Assembly (NCBI GenBank): GCA_903870245.1
Contig: CAIQCB010000009.1
Span: 22,334-86,333 of the forward strand
Reading direction: 5' to 3'
Source of the DNA: an uncultured Methylocystaceae bacterium
GTDB taxonomy: Bacteria > Pseudomonadota > Alphaproteobacteria > Rhizobiales > Beijerinckiaceae
DNA: 64,000 bases
A program made the position numbers and the translations under genes. Below are positions 9,502-19,011 of the stretch, piece after piece. Position 1 is the first letter of the stretch. Every line of letters starts with the position of its first letter. The notes under the pieces were generated by a model that was not told the DNA's origin, did no database searches, and saw only the letters and a program-made list of their open reading frames with translations.

Positions 9502-11766
9502 ATGAGTCAATCTTCAGGCGTCGAGAACAGGAAAACGGGTGTGACAGAAAACGTGGTTGCAACTGGCGATACGAGCAGCGAGGCTGCTGGCATTGAGGTA
9601 ATGGACCCCGCCGGTGAACTGCTAGCGTATCCAGACGCGCTTGTTGACTCCCCCAAACGATTTATCAATCGTGAATTATCTTGGCTGGAGTTCAACCGGC
9701 GTGTGTTGCAGGAGGCCTCCAATCGCAACCATCCATTGCTTGAACAATTACGCTTCCTATCGATATCGGCCAATAATCTTGATGAATTTTTTATGGTCCG
9801 TGTCGCGGGTCTGCGCGGACAGATGCGCTCGGGGATGACTGCGCTCTCTCAGGATGGGCTGACGCCCGCCGAGCAGCTTGTCAAAATCACCGAGCGCTCA
9901 ACCCGTCTGACAAATGAGCAGTTAAGACGCTGGCGCGATCTGCGTCGCGAACTCCACGAGGCGGGAATCAGCATTATCGAACCCGCCGATCTCTCGAAGC
10001 CCGAATTGCTTTGGCTGGAAGAGCACTTCCTTAATCGCATTTTTCCGGTTTTAACGCCGCTCGCCGTCGATCCGGCGCATCCGTTTCCTTTCATTCCAAA
10101 TCTTGGGTCGACGCTGGCGCTGGAGCTGGTGCGGCCCGGCGATCGCAAAACGCTACAGGCGCTTGTGCGTCTTCCTGCGAAAATCGAGCGTTTTGTTAAA
10201 TTACCCGAAAGCGGCGACGGGCGTGAGCGTTTCATCCTGCTTGAAACGCTGATCGCGATTAACGCACAGCGGCTTTTTCCCGGTTATCTCTTGCGTGGGC
10301 AGGGGTTATTTCGTGTAATTCGCGACAGCGATCTTGAAGTCGAGGAAGAGGCCGAAGATCTCGTTCTGTTGTTTGAAACCGCGCTCAAGCGTCGACGACG
10401 CGGGTCAGTGATCCGTCTTGAGGTCGCCGCGGACATGCCGGAAAGTCTTCGTGCGCTGGTCGCAGACGAACTCGATGTGGCTCCGACGGAGACCTTCGAG
10501 ATTGACGGCATGCTAGCCTTGATTGATCTATCCGAACTTGTGGCGCGGGACCGCCCTGATCTCAAATTCAAACCCTACAATCCCCGCTTTCCCGAGCGCG
10601 TTCGTGATAATGGCGGCGATTGCTTTCCGGCTATCAAACAGAAAGACCTCGCGGTCCACCACCCCTATGAGTCCTTTGACGTTGTCGTGCAGTTTCTTCA
10701 ACAGGCGGCGCGAGATCCCAATGTCATTGCCATCAAACAGACTCTCTATCGAACCTCCAACAACAGTCCGATCGTGCGCGCGCTGGTCGAGGCGGCGGAG
10801 GCTGGCAAGTCCGTCACCGCACTTGTCGAACTGAAAGCGCGCTTTGATGAGGAAGCGAACATCCGTTGGGCGCGCGATCTGGAACGCGCCGGCGCGCAGG
10901 TCGTCTTCGGTTTTATCGAACTCAAAACCCATGCCAAACTCTCGTTGGTAGTGCGGCGTGAAGGCGCCGGTCTTGTTACCTACTGCCATGTCGGTACGGG
11001 AAATTACCACCCGGTCACGGCGCGTGTTTATACCGATATTTCGGTGTTCACCGCCGATCCGGTGATTGGTCGCGATGTGTCGAGGATTTTTAATTATATC
11101 ACAGGTTACGCCGAGCCTGCCGGCCTGGAGCGGATGGCGGTGTCGCCGATATCTCTCAAAAAAAAATTGCTGGAGCATATCGAACAGGAAATTGCACATG
11201 TTAAAGCCGGCAAAACCGGTTCGATATGGGCGAAGTGCAATGCGCTTGTCGATCCGGAAATCATTGACGCTTTTTATACAGCTTCGCGTGCTGGAGTCTC
11301 TATTGATCTGGTTGTGCGCGGCATCTGCTGCCTGAGACCGGGTGTTCCAGGCTTATCGGAGAATATTCGCGTCAAGTCCATTGTTGGCCGGTTTCTTGAG
11401 CATGCGCGCGTATACGCCTTTGGCGGCGGTTACCCATTGCCGCACACACGGGCTCATGTCTATATCTCCTCGGCTGATCTGATGACGCGAAATCTCGACC
11501 GGCGCGTCGAATCTCTCCTCCCGATCGTCAATCCCACTGTGCATCAGCAATTACTCGACCAGATCATGGTCGCCAATCTGATGGATAACCAGCAAAGCTA
11601 CCGGGTAATGCCTGATGGCTCGTCGCAGCGTATGTCGCCTGCGGAAGGCGAAGAGCCATTTAACGCACACCAGTATTTTATGACGCACCCCAGCCTTTCA
11701 GGTCGAGGCAAGTCGCTGAAGGATTGGCGACCGCGCTCTCTCGTGAAGAAATCCAAAAATGCTTAA
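9502..11766 (+). CDS. ppk: Polyphosphate kinase 1
   Basis: Reversible synthesis of inorganic polyphosphate from ATP. The ATG at 9502 follows GGGAAAG and gives 754 residues. The frame is open further upstream into hdaA, but that extension is not family-like. The PPK1 N-terminal domain starts at [17 protein letters not shown]. The phospholipase-D-like catalytic histidines are in LKTHAKLS (H477) and in [19 protein letters not shown] (about H652). It overlaps ppx by 8 bp, so synthesis and breakdown enzymes are coupled. Confidence 0.97.
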   Translation: MSQSSGVENRKTGVTENVVATGDTSSEAAGIEVMDPAGELLAYPDALVDSPKRFINRELSWLEFNRRVLQEASNRNHPLLEQLRFLSISANNLDEFFMVRVAGLRGQMRSGMTALSQDGLTPAEQLVKITERSTRLTNEQLRRWRDLRRELHEAGISIIEPADLSKPELLWLEEHFLNRIFPVLTPLAVDPAHPFPFIPNLGSTLALELVRPGDRKTLQALVRLPAKIERFVKLPESGDGRERFILLETLIAINAQRLFPGYLLRGQGLFRVIRDSDLEVEEEAEDLVLLFETALKRRRRGSVIRLEVAADMPESLRALVADELDVAPTETFEIDGMLALIDLSELVARDRPDLKFKPYNPRFPERVRDNGGDCFPAIKQKDLAVHHPYESFDVVVQFLQQAARDPNVIAIKQTLYRTSNNSPIVRALVEAAEAGKSVTALVELKARFDEEANIRWARDLERAGAQVVFGFIELKTHAKLSLVVRREGAGLVTYCHVGTGNYHPVTARVYTDISVFTADPVIGRDVSRIFNYITGYAEPAGLERMAVSPISLKKKLLEHIEQEIAHVKAGKTGSIWAKCNALVDPEIIDAFYTASRAGVSIDLVVRGICCLRPGVPGLSENIRVKSIVGRFLEHARVYAFGGGYPLPHTRAHVYISSADLMTRNLDRRVESLLPIVNPTVHQQLLDQIMVANLMDNQQSYRVMPDGSSQRMSPAEGEEPFNAHQYFMTHPSLSGRGKSLKDWRPRSLVKKSKNA

Positions 11767-13294
11767 ATCATTTTTGCGCGCGCGGCCGGCGCCAACCTCG
11801 ACGGAAGCGCCATCGATCAAGCCGGTCGCTATAGTCGATATCGGCTCCAATTCTGTACGCCTTGTCGTGTACCAATCCCTGTCTCGCGCACCGACGCCGA
11901 TTTTCAACGAGAAAGCAATGTGCGGTCTCGGCCGGGGGGTGTTGACCACGGGTCGCTTACCGGAGGAAGGCGTTGACAAGGCGATGAAGGCCCTGCGACG
12001 TTATCGAGCGTTGTGCGACATGATGAACGTCAGCCGGGTCGAAGCCATCGCCACCGCCGCTGCGCGGGACGCTGAAAATGGCGCCGCCTTTCTCGATGCG
12101 GCAAGCAAGGTGATCGGCTGCGATATTCAACTCTTGTCCGGTCGCCGCGAAGCGGAGCTTTCGGCTCTGGGCGTGGTGTCCGCCATCCACAATCCTGACG
12201 GCGTTGTCGGCGATCTCGGCGGAGGTTCGCTTGAATTGATCGATGTGAAGGAAGAAGAGATTGGCAAGGGCATGACCCTGCCGCTCGGCGGCCTCGCCTT
12301 GATGGACGCTTCACGCCGTTCGCCCCGTGACGCCATCAAAATCGCCCGAAAGGCAATCGCCACCGCCAAGCCGCTCGAACATCTCAAGGGGCGCACCTTT
12401 TACGCAGTCGGCGGCACCTGGCGCTCGCTGGCAAAGCTACATATGAAACAGCGCCATTATCCGCTTGGCGTGATGCATAACTATCGCATCCAGACAAGCG
12501 AGGCGGCCGACTTCGCCGAACTCGTCGAATATATCGATAGCGACGCGATTGAGGATATCGATGTCGTTTCGGCGGCCCGTCGTCCCTTGCTCGCCTATGG
12601 CGCAATTGTGCTCGACGAAATCATCCGCCGCGCCCGGCCGCGCGAGATTGTGATTTCCGCCGCTGGCGTACGCGAGGGTCTGATTTACGACAGGCTTACG
12701 CCTGTTGAACGCGCCGTAGATCCCTTGTTGTTCGCTTCGAGAGAGGTGGAGTCGATCTTCGCGCGTGCGCCCGGTTACGGCGACGAATTGATTGGTTGGG
12801 TTGATGACTTCATGCGCTCCGGCCTCATCGACGAAACTGTTGAGGAAAAACGGCTGCGTCATGCCGCCTGCCTGCTCTCCGATATCGCGTGGCGGGCGCA
12901 TCCCGAATATCGCGCCCAGCGCGCCTTGAATGTGGTGACCCAGGGACCCTTTTTGTCGATCGATCACCCTGGCAGGGCTTTTTTGTCGATGGCCATTGTT
13001 TTGCGTCACGAAGGACCGGAGGGCGACGACGCCATTGCGGAACTACGAAGTATATTGACGACCCGACTGTTTTTGCGCGCCCGCGTCCTCGGCGCAGCGA
13101 TGCGCGTCGCCTATCTGCTCTCAGCGTCGATGCCTGGGGTATTGCCGCGCACCACGATGCGTTTGGCCGAAGCTAGCCTGAAGCTTTCCCTGCCGTCCGA
13201 ACTCGCTGATCTTGCCAGTGACAGGGTGCTTAATCGCCTTAAATCTTTGGGTCGACTGCTCGGCGTTGAAGCGGAACTGACCATACAGGGATAA
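11759..13294 (+). CDS. ppx: Exopolyphosphatase, Ppx/GppA family
   Basis: Removes terminal phosphate from polyphosphate (or from pppGpp in GppA relatives). It has 511 residues in an actin-like ATPase fold: phosphate-binding loop [15 protein letters not shown] near residue 27 and [11 protein letters not shown] in the second loop, followed by an HD-like helical C-terminal part. It starts within the last codons of ppk. The C-terminal extension is usual for alphaproteobacterial Ppx. Confidence 0.95.
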   Translation: MLKSFLRARPAPTSTEAPSIKPVAIVDIGSNSVRLVVYQSLSRAPTPIFNEKAMCGLGRGVLTTGRLPEEGVDKAMKALRRYRALCDMMNVSRVEAIATAAARDAENGAAFLDAASKVIGCDIQLLSGRREAELSALGVVSAIHNPDGVVGDLGGGSLELIDVKEEEIGKGMTLPLGGLALMDASRRSPRDAIKIARKAIATAKPLEHLKGRTFYAVGGTWRSLAKLHMKQRHYPLGVMHNYRIQTSEAADFAELVEYIDSDAIEDIDVVSAARRPLLAYGAIVLDEIIRRARPREIVISAAGVREGLIYDRLTPVERAVDPLLFASREVESIFARAPGYGDELIGWVDDFMRSGLIDETVEEKRLRHAACLLSDIAWRAHPEYRAQRALNVVTQGPFLSIDHPGRAFLSMAIVLRHEGPEGDDAIAELRSILTTRLFLRARVLGAAMRVAYLLSASMPGVLPRTTMRLAEASLKLSLPSELADLASDRVLNRLKSLGRLLGVEAELTIQG

Positions 13295-13309
13295 ATCTTG
13301 CCATTCGGA

Positions 13310-13483
13310 CTACTGACGTCTTGATTGGTGGTTCCGTCCCTCAATGGTTTTGCCAGAATAGGCTAGCGGCTCACGACTGTTCTGAAAATAGGGCGAGCCA
13401 ATTAAAGCAGCAAGCGCCAGTGTAAGGACCCAAATGGCCGAAGGAACCATCGTTTCCTTCATCGATTTATCCAAACGAGACAT
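13310..13483 (-). CDS. Small single-pass membrane protein, function unknown
   Basis: A 57-residue frame whose ATG at 13483 is preceded by GGGGAGAAAC, a strong ribosome-binding site. An in-frame start 15 bp upstream lacks such a site. One hydrophobic helix (VPSAIWVLTLALAALIG) lies at residues 13-29, followed by a polar tail. I do not recognise a family. It converges on ppx and lies downstream of, and on the same strand as, the Cys-rich small proteins. Confidence 0.55.
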   Translation of the reverse strand: MSRLDKSMKETMVPSAIWVLTLALAALIGSPYFQNSREPLAYSGKTIEGRNHQSRRQ

Positions 13484-13570
13484 GTTTCTCCCCGTCAATT
13501 AAACAACCTTGCATTACAAGGGTAATGGATGCGATGCTGGTTGTTCCCGGCATCGCTCCTGTCGCGATTA

Positions 13571-13864
13571 TCAGAACAGATGAGGTTCTTGATTATAATA
13601 TTGTTTAAAATCGAAGGGTTTTAGCTGCGCGCGACACGCTTTGCTGATTTGCGCGCCATGCTGGCGAAGGCAATCCTCCATCTCGTGCTGCCACATGATG
13701 TCGTCATTGCAATATTTGGCTGCGTCTTTGGCGCAGGCGTCGATCTCAGCTGCCCCGCCTTCGCCGGCGCTGTAATCTCTTGCAGAGGCATGATCGCCGA
13801 ATAACGCCAGCGTCATAAGACCGAGGAATACGGCCACAAGCCGGCCAAGCCTGGATAATGTCAT
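13571..13864 (-). CDS. Small secreted Cys-rich protein, paralogue 1
   Basis: A 97-residue protein starting at an ATG preceded by AGAAGGAACAG. The N-terminus (LVAVFLGLMTLALFGDHASA) is a signal peptide with an A-x-A site. The mature part has four cysteines in the order DACAKDAAKYC ... MEDCLRQHGAQISKACRAQL, then FDFKQYY. This resembles the Cys-rich repeat of the GLG1 type (PF00839-like) as a single unit. Two further paralogues lie at 13.9-14.2 and 18.7-18.9 kb on the same strand. A periplasmic or extracellular disulfide-bonded role is inferred; the function is unknown. Confidence 0.75.
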   Translation of the reverse strand: MTLSRLGRLVAVFLGLMTLALFGDHASARDYSAGEGGAAEIDACAKDAAKYCNDDIMWQHEMEDCLRQHGAQISKACRAQLKPFDFKQYYNQEPHLF

Positions 13865-13890
13865 CGTCTGTTCCTTCTCTGGGTTTAGAA

Positions 13891-14241
13891 TCAAGAGTTT
13901 GTTCCTGATTTGCGGGAGATCCCTGAAACCTGGACATCGGGCGAAAGCCATTTTTTGCTGTGATATTTACGAAAGTCTGTATTCTCCATGTGAGAACGAC
14001 AAGCCGGCGTTAGATGCGCAATATGGCTTTGCAGACAATTTTCAAGCTCGAAGAGAAGCGGCGCCCAAGCTCTGCAATATTTGTTAATATCCTTGAGGCA
14101 ATCGCCAAATTGCTGCCCATCATCATTATCTGTGTTGGGATCGTAGGAATGTTGCTGCGCCAGTGCAGATTCTGGGTTCGAGATAATTAACGTAGAACAA
14201 AGAATCATAATAAAGGAAATGGCCGCGAAACATTTCGACAT
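13891..14241 (-). CDS. Small secreted Cys-rich protein, paralogue 2
   Basis: A 116-residue protein. The frame is open much further upstream, but the ATG at 14241 gives a clean signal peptide (CFAAISFIMILCSTLII ... ALA). The mature part repeats the family pattern: FGDCLKDINKYC ... LENCLQSHIAHLTPACRSHM, then DFRKYHSK. It has an extra C-terminal tail compared with the other copies. The DNA is AT-richer than ppx next door. Function unknown. Confidence 0.7.
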   Translation of the reverse strand: MSKCFAAISFIMILCSTLIISNPESALAQQHSYDPNTDNDDGQQFGDCLKDINKYCRAWAPLLFELENCLQSHIAHLTPACRSHMENTDFRKYHSKKWLSPDVQVSGISRKSGTNS

Positions 14242-14544
14242 TTTGGAAAATCCAGATAATGAGGAAAAGTAATTTGGTTTATTGAGCGTTTCTTGGAATA
14301 AATGGCATTTGCGTCTCCATTTTAAGGAGATTTTTAACAAATCCAAATAATAACTAGGAATAGAGTTTGTGGATGATGCCATGAGAGAATGCCCATGGTC
14401 CGTATTATTATTCGAGGTATTATTAAATGTAATTGAAAGATCTAAACTTATTACAGATTTGTCTCTGACAGGACCCGAGAGAGTCGGAGACAAACAGTAA
14501 AAATATCTGATTGGTTTCGGGATGATCATCATAAGCCTGCTTCT

Positions 14545-15258
14545 TTAGCAATCTTTGAGATTGCTCTCTCGACATTTCTTTGACATTTCATTGACCTTTG
14601 TAAACTCTTCCTTATTTAGAGTTTTAAAAGACAATTCCCGCAAACTTGATTTTTCAGATGGTGAATATGACGGAGAGTCTGTTGCGATAAAGGTCCACAT
14701 CGCACCTTTTAGCACGTCCCTGTTCGTCCCCTGGCCAAAAGCATACATGGTTCCCAAATTTAGCTGAGCTTCTGGATCACCATTTGACGCAGCGATTTTC
14801 ATCCATTTGAAGGCTTCCCTGAAATCTTGGGGGACGCCGTTTCCCTCATAAAACATGGCTGCAACGCCAGCCTGCGCGGGCGGGACGCCTTGTCCGGCAG
14901 CGGATAGCAACCACTTCATTGCTTCATGGTAATTTTGAGTAACAACTTCACCATCCATATACATTGAACCGAGATTGAATTGCGCGGAAGCCAGCCCCTT
15001 TTTTGCTGCTTCAGTTGTCCAGTGAACGCCCAGTTTTATATCGCGCGGCGTGCCTCGTCCAAAGAGGTATAACGCCCCGAGTTCGCCCTGCGCCCGGACA
15101 TCGCCTTTTTCGGCAAGGGGTTTCAATAATTTGAATGCATTTGTGAAATCGTTTTTCTTGGAGGCCTCCAAGGCGGAGATATAGTCGTCACATTTCGCCT
15201 CGATGGAGTAAAGGCAAACAAAAATTTGTAATGCAAAAAACCAATATCTGTCGATCAT
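14545..15258 (-). CDS. Exported Sel1-repeat (SLR/TPR-like) protein
   Basis: 237 residues from the ATG at 15258, which follows GGAG at good spacing; the upstream extension has no such site. A short signal-like helix (YWFFALQIFVCLYSIEA) is followed by four to five Sel1 repeats, each with the A-x-x-x-LG-x-x-Y/M-x-x-G-x-G pattern (for example AQGELGALYLFGRGTPRD and AQFNLGSMYMDGEVVTQN). Such solenoids mediate protein-protein contacts. The C-terminus carries two cysteines. The partner is unknown. Confidence 0.85.
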   Translation of the reverse strand: MIDRYWFFALQIFVCLYSIEAKCDDYISALEASKKNDFTNAFKLLKPLAEKGDVRAQGELGALYLFGRGTPRDIKLGVHWTTEAAKKGLASAQFNLGSMYMDGEVVTQNYHEAMKWLLSAAGQGVPPAQAGVAAMFYEGNGVPQDFREAFKWMKIAASNGDPEAQLNLGTMYAFGQGTNRDVLKGAMWTFIATDSPSYSPSEKSSLRELSFKTLNKEEFTKVNEMSKKCRESNLKDC

Positions 15259-15320
15259 GTAAAGCTCCACAATCGTATTATTCGTCCGTTTAGCTGACGG
15301 AACGAAGATTTGTATATTAT

Positions 15321-15350
15321 CGACTCCGGGCAAGTCCATGCCCGGAGTCG
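15321..15350 (-). terminator. Strong hairpin downstream of the outer-membrane protein gene
   Basis: Perfect 12-bp stem (CGACTCCGGGCA with its complement) around a 6-base loop, 37 bp after the stop of the Omp25/31-like gene when read on the minus strand. There is no clear T-run, so termination efficiency is uncertain. Confidence 0.6.
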
Positions 15351-15386
15351 GTATGTTGGACATTGATCTATCGCGACACTGTCGCT

Positions 15387-16313
15387 TCAGTATTTGGCGA
15401 CCACAGCTGCGGGAGCCGAATAAAAGTGATAATTGACGCCGGCTCTAACAAGATTGCCTGTTAAGCGCGGATTGATCGTTGATGAAGTCCAAAGCGCCGT
15501 CGAAGTTCCGACAGCAGCGCCTGCCCCCAGTGGTCCGGCATAGGAATTGAGGTTCAAATCGGCGCTGCCAAGGTCGTAATAAAGATATTCAACTTTGGCC
15601 GACCAGTTCTGCATGAACATCCATTCGGCTCCACCGCCTGCGGTCCAGCCAACCTGAACCTCAGAGATATTTGCGTTGGCGAAGGCGGACTGGTTCAGCG
15701 CACCTGCGGTATTAAAGCCAAATTGAGCAAGATCGACGCTATAGGTGACATTGCCATAAGCAAGACCGCCCGTGCCGAAAACGAGCAGGTTCGGCATTGC
15801 GAGATAGCCAACGCGCCCACGAACTGTTCCAAGAAAGTTCATGTTGCCATTGCCGCTGAGTGAATTCCAGACTGAGCCGCCCGTAGAGACTGGCCAGATG
15901 TTATTGACGACGCGCGTGGTGTTTCCCGTCGGGACAACGCCCTGTATGTCGGCTTCGAAGCCCGCGACAAGATTGCCGTTCAAGTATCCCGGTTGCCAAT
16001 TGTAGCCGAGTTGCAGGCCACCGATAAAGCCGTTGGTGCTGCCGACATTCAGCGGACCATTCAATGAGGTCCAGAAAATGTCTCGATCCGGATGAGCTGC
16101 CTGAAACCGCGATGAGACCGGGTAAGTTGTCACCTGGGTGGAGCCGCCATTGGACCAGGTTCCGCCTGCGTTGACGCCGACATAAAACCCTTTCCACATG
16201 GGCGCCGGCGGCGGTGGCGGCGGCGCTTTTGTTGTGGGCAGGTCGGCTGCGAAGCCGATGCTCGGTAGCAGCAGCGCCGTTACGCAGAGCACGGATTTGA
16301 GTTGCTTGTTCAT
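15387..16313 (-). CDS. Outer-membrane beta-barrel protein, Omp25/Omp31-like
   Basis: 308 residues. Two ATGs lie 6 bp apart; the second (16313) has the better spacing to GGAG. The signal peptide ends at GFAA, followed by a proline run and the family-typical WKGFYVGVNAGGTWS. Glycine/aromatic beta-strands follow, including GRVGYLAMPNLLVFGTGGLAYG and WTAGGGAEWMFMQNWSAKVEYLYYDLG, ending in strand VRAGVNYHF. This is the eight-stranded surface antigen/porin family common in Hyphomicrobiales. A strong hairpin follows the gene. Confidence 0.92.
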   Translation of the reverse strand: MNKQLKSVLCVTALLLPSIGFAADLPTTKAPPPPPPAPMWKGFYVGVNAGGTWSNGGSTQVTTYPVSSRFQAAHPDRDIFWTSLNGPLNVGSTNGFIGGLQLGYNWQPGYLNGNLVAGFEADIQGVVPTGNTTRVVNNIWPVSTGGSVWNSLSGNGNMNFLGTVRGRVGYLAMPNLLVFGTGGLAYGNVTYSVDLAQFGFNTAGALNQSAFANANISEVQVGWTAGGGAEWMFMQNWSAKVEYLYYDLGSADLNLNSYAGPLGAGAAVGTSTALWTSSTINPRLTGNLVRAGVNYHFYSAPAAVVAKY

Positions 16314-16405
16314 TGTCATTCTCCAAACTTGTAAATTTTTGTTGTTACGCAGTTACGATTTGACTTGTGCTTCGGGCGCCTGCGCGCTTGATATGCCATG
16401 CAGCT

Positions 16406-18202
16406 TTAGTAGTTCCACTGCAGCTGCCAGCGCAGAGTGTCGGCCTGGAACTGGCGATAGGGCGCAGCAGTAATATTCGTGCGATCAGATTTGTTGTAGC
16501 TTGCCGTAATCTCAACCTCGGGCAGCGGCTGGTATTCGATACCGACATCCCACTCATTCACACGATTCTGGGGCGCATTGACTTCATATTTGCTGAAGCC
16601 GTTGAAGTATTGATACTGGACATAGGGGAAGAAGGTGCCGAGACCAAAGTCCTTATCCTCATATTTGTAGTTGACGAGCACGTAACCGCCGTTAATCTTT
16701 TGTGAAGTGATCGCTGTCTGGGTGGCGTTTAGACCCGGGCTGACGCCCCAGTTCCACTCGGCCTGTACGCCGAAGGGCTGGGGGTAAACCACGCCGGTGA
16801 GCGCAACGCGAGAGTCCTGAATTCCCTGACAGCCATTGGCGCAGGCCGGCGACCAACCCGTTGTGCGGGGCCAGTAGCCCAGATTGAAATTGCCCGGCAC
16901 ATCGTATCCCGGCGCAACAACTACAGGCAGGTAGGAATTACCGCCCGGCTGGAAGGCTGGCAGCATCACATTGCCAGCCCAGTTGGTTCCCATGCCGAGA
17001 GAGGGACGAATAGCGCCGGTTATTGGGGAAACTCGCCCGGTATAACCCTGAATGGAGGCTTCAACGACCTGCCCGCTTTCAAAAACGTAGGGGTAGGTCA
17101 TGCGCGCAACGAGATGAGTGTTCTTATTCAGCTCGACGCGGTTTGCGCCCTGGCCGTTATAAACGCCGAACGCGAACATGCCGTAATCGCCTGAACCTTT
17201 AAGATTGTTTTTCACAAGATCGCGGAAGAGATGACGCATATCTTTCGGGGTATAGTAGAAGAACAGGCCGAGATCGCGTTCATCACGTGTTGCTGTGTTC
17301 AGCGCATCCGGACGATCGAGAGTCAGACGGTTTTGTGACGACTGCATGTTTGTAAAGCCGTAGGGAACCTTTGACTGACCGGCGCGGACACGGAACTCCT
17401 TGTCATGATCAAAGTAAATATCGGCATAGGCGTCGCGAAGCTGAGCGAAGTTGCCGCCAGTAGCTGCGGCGTTGGTTCCGATCATTCCTTGATAATAGGC
17501 GTTTACTGGCTGATAGGGACCCTGAAAGACGCCGTAGTAGCCCGGCGCGATACCGCCGGCGCCGATGGGTCCTGAGGCCGGAGAGTTGACGGCCCCGAAA
17601 AATGTTGCCGCGTTCGAGTATCCGCCGGGAGGCGTGCTCGCGAAATCCGGCTGGATGTAGATATAGAGGTGATCAGAGACGTCGCCAGAGAAGATCAGAC
17701 GCATCCGGCGGATCAGGAAGTTCGATCGGGGCCGCGCCGAGTTATCCGCCCAGTAGACATCGTTATTGGCGAATTCCGAATTCTGCAGGAAATTGGTGTA
17801 ACGCATCTGGGTATAACCACGAATGCTGATGCGGTTATACCACTGCTGCAATGACGCCGACGGATCTGGCGCCGAGCCGCCCGCATAGCGTCCATCGGCG
17901 GAGGGGGCTGAGGGCGCGCCACGGGCGGTGCCAACTTCGCCCGGATTGCTGCCCGAGGTTCCCGTGCCAAGTATGCCCTGGCCTGTGCCCCGGGGATTAT
18001 TCATGATCGGGTTTGCGTGGTGGCTATGGCTTCCGCCGCCCCGGGACTCGAGCTGTTGAATACGCTTTTGCTGCTGCAGCAGCAGAGCCTTCAATTCTTT
18101 CACATCGTCTTCGGTGCTGGCGTAGGCAAGATTATTGGCGCCGAAGGCGCAGATGCTGAACGCCGCCACGATCAGGGCTCTGTGAGCAACGGAATGTTTC
18201 AT
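16406..18202 (-). CDS. Large outer-membrane porin, phosphate-selective porin O/P-like
   Basis: 598 residues from the ATG at 18202, which follows GGAAGG. It has a signal peptide to about residue 29, then a coiled coil (DVKELKALLLQQQKRIQQLESR) expected to trimerise in the periplasm, a Gly/Pro/Ser linker and a long beta-barrel. The barrel starts with ISIRGYTQMRYTNF and FLIRRMRLIFSGDVSDHLYI, typical of the porin O/P family, and ends in aromatic LRWQLQWNY. The substrate is not predictable from sequence. It has its own 450-bp upstream region. Confidence 0.85.
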   Translation of the reverse strand: MKHSVAHRALIVAAFSICAFGANNLAYASTEDDVKELKALLLQQQKRIQQLESRGGGSHSHHANPIMNNPRGTGQGILGTGTSGSNPGEVGTARGAPSAPSADGRYAGGSAPDPSASLQQWYNRISIRGYTQMRYTNFLQNSEFANNDVYWADNSARPRSNFLIRRMRLIFSGDVSDHLYIYIQPDFASTPPGGYSNAATFFGAVNSPASGPIGAGGIAPGYYGVFQGPYQPVNAYYQGMIGTNAAATGGNFAQLRDAYADIYFDHDKEFRVRAGQSKVPYGFTNMQSSQNRLTLDRPDALNTATRDERDLGLFFYYTPKDMRHLFRDLVKNNLKGSGDYGMFAFGVYNGQGANRVELNKNTHLVARMTYPYVFESGQVVEASIQGYTGRVSPITGAIRPSLGMGTNWAGNVMLPAFQPGGNSYLPVVVAPGYDVPGNFNLGYWPRTTGWSPACANGCQGIQDSRVALTGVVYPQPFGVQAEWNWGVSPGLNATQTAITSQKINGGYVLVNYKYEDKDFGLGTFFPYVQYQYFNGFSKYEVNAPQNRVNEWDVGIEYQPLPEVEITASYNKSDRTNITAAPYRQFQADTLRWQLQWNY

Positions 18203-18657
18203 TGTCCAAACCTTCCTTTTTTTGTGGAGGTTGGTCCCCCACATGTTCATGGACGGATTACTCGGCGCGCTCTGTGACGATTAGATTACAAAACAGTCGA
18301 GCGGTATGTGACTGGACGAGCGCGTTGAGAGTTGTTGTCCGATGACAACAGCAGTGGCCCTTGAATGTTGTTTAAGACATTGTAAATAATGAATAAAAAT
18401 AAACAGTGAGAAACGGCGACAAAACCCATGACAGGAGGCTTGTGTCATGAATTTCGCTAAATCATTGTAAGTATGAAGTCAGTCGAGGCCGTTCTCGCTT
18501 GTAAAGCTTGTCAGGCTGACGGATCGAGCATGTTTGGGGGATCATTGCCGCCGTCAGAGACAACGCATGAGTTCTGCGGCGAGCAAAATCACTTCGCTCA
18601 ACCCGTGTAATTTACTAGTTGCGGAGAGAAGAGTCAGTTTTCGAATCACTCAATCCA
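18203..18657. other. Intergenic region upstream of the porin, with an inverted repeat
   Basis: 455 bp without a credible gene. Upstream of the porin start there is a perfect inverted repeat CATGACA / TGTCATG (18427-18433 and 18443-18449, 9-bp spacer), and at about 18330-18350 a GTTGT...ACAAC repeat. Either could be an operator. I could not match them to a known box with confidence. Confidence 0.45.
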
Positions 18658-18948
18658 CTAATCGAAGAGATTATCCGCCTCATTATGATACTTGCGGAAG
18701 TCGGTTGGCGCGATTTGATCCTTGCAGGCGGGAGTGAGCTGCCGCGTGTGTCGGGACAGGCATAACTCCATTTCGAAAATAGCCATCACATTTCCGCCAC
18801 AAAATCGGGCGGCGTCACTGGCGCAGGCTTCCTGTTCCTCGGTGATGTTCTCGGCAATGACCCCGGAATAGGAATGTTGCTGGGCATGAGAGGGAAAGAC
18901 AGCAAAAATCACGCCCGCACACAGACAGAAGAGATAAAACCTACGCAT
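18658..18948 (-). CDS. Small secreted Cys-rich protein, paralogue 3
   Basis: 96 residues. The ATG at 18948 follows GGGAG at good spacing. The signal peptide (FYLFCLCAGVIFAVFPSHA) is followed by QQHSYSG, a mature start shared with paralogue 2 (QQHSYDP). The Cys pattern is EACASDAARFC ... MELCLSRHTRQLTPACKDQI, then DFRKYHNEADNLF. It lies 4.4 kb from the other two copies with porin and Sel1 genes between. Function unknown. Confidence 0.8.
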   Translation of the reverse strand: MRRFYLFCLCAGVIFAVFPSHAQQHSYSGVIAENITEEQEACASDAARFCGGNVMAIFEMELCLSRHTRQLTPACKDQIAPTDFRKYHNEADNLFD

Positions 18949-19011
18949 TGACAGGACTCCCGGGGGCGGCGGCGCACAATCTCGAATAACTGAACGCCCG
19001 CGATCTCTTGA

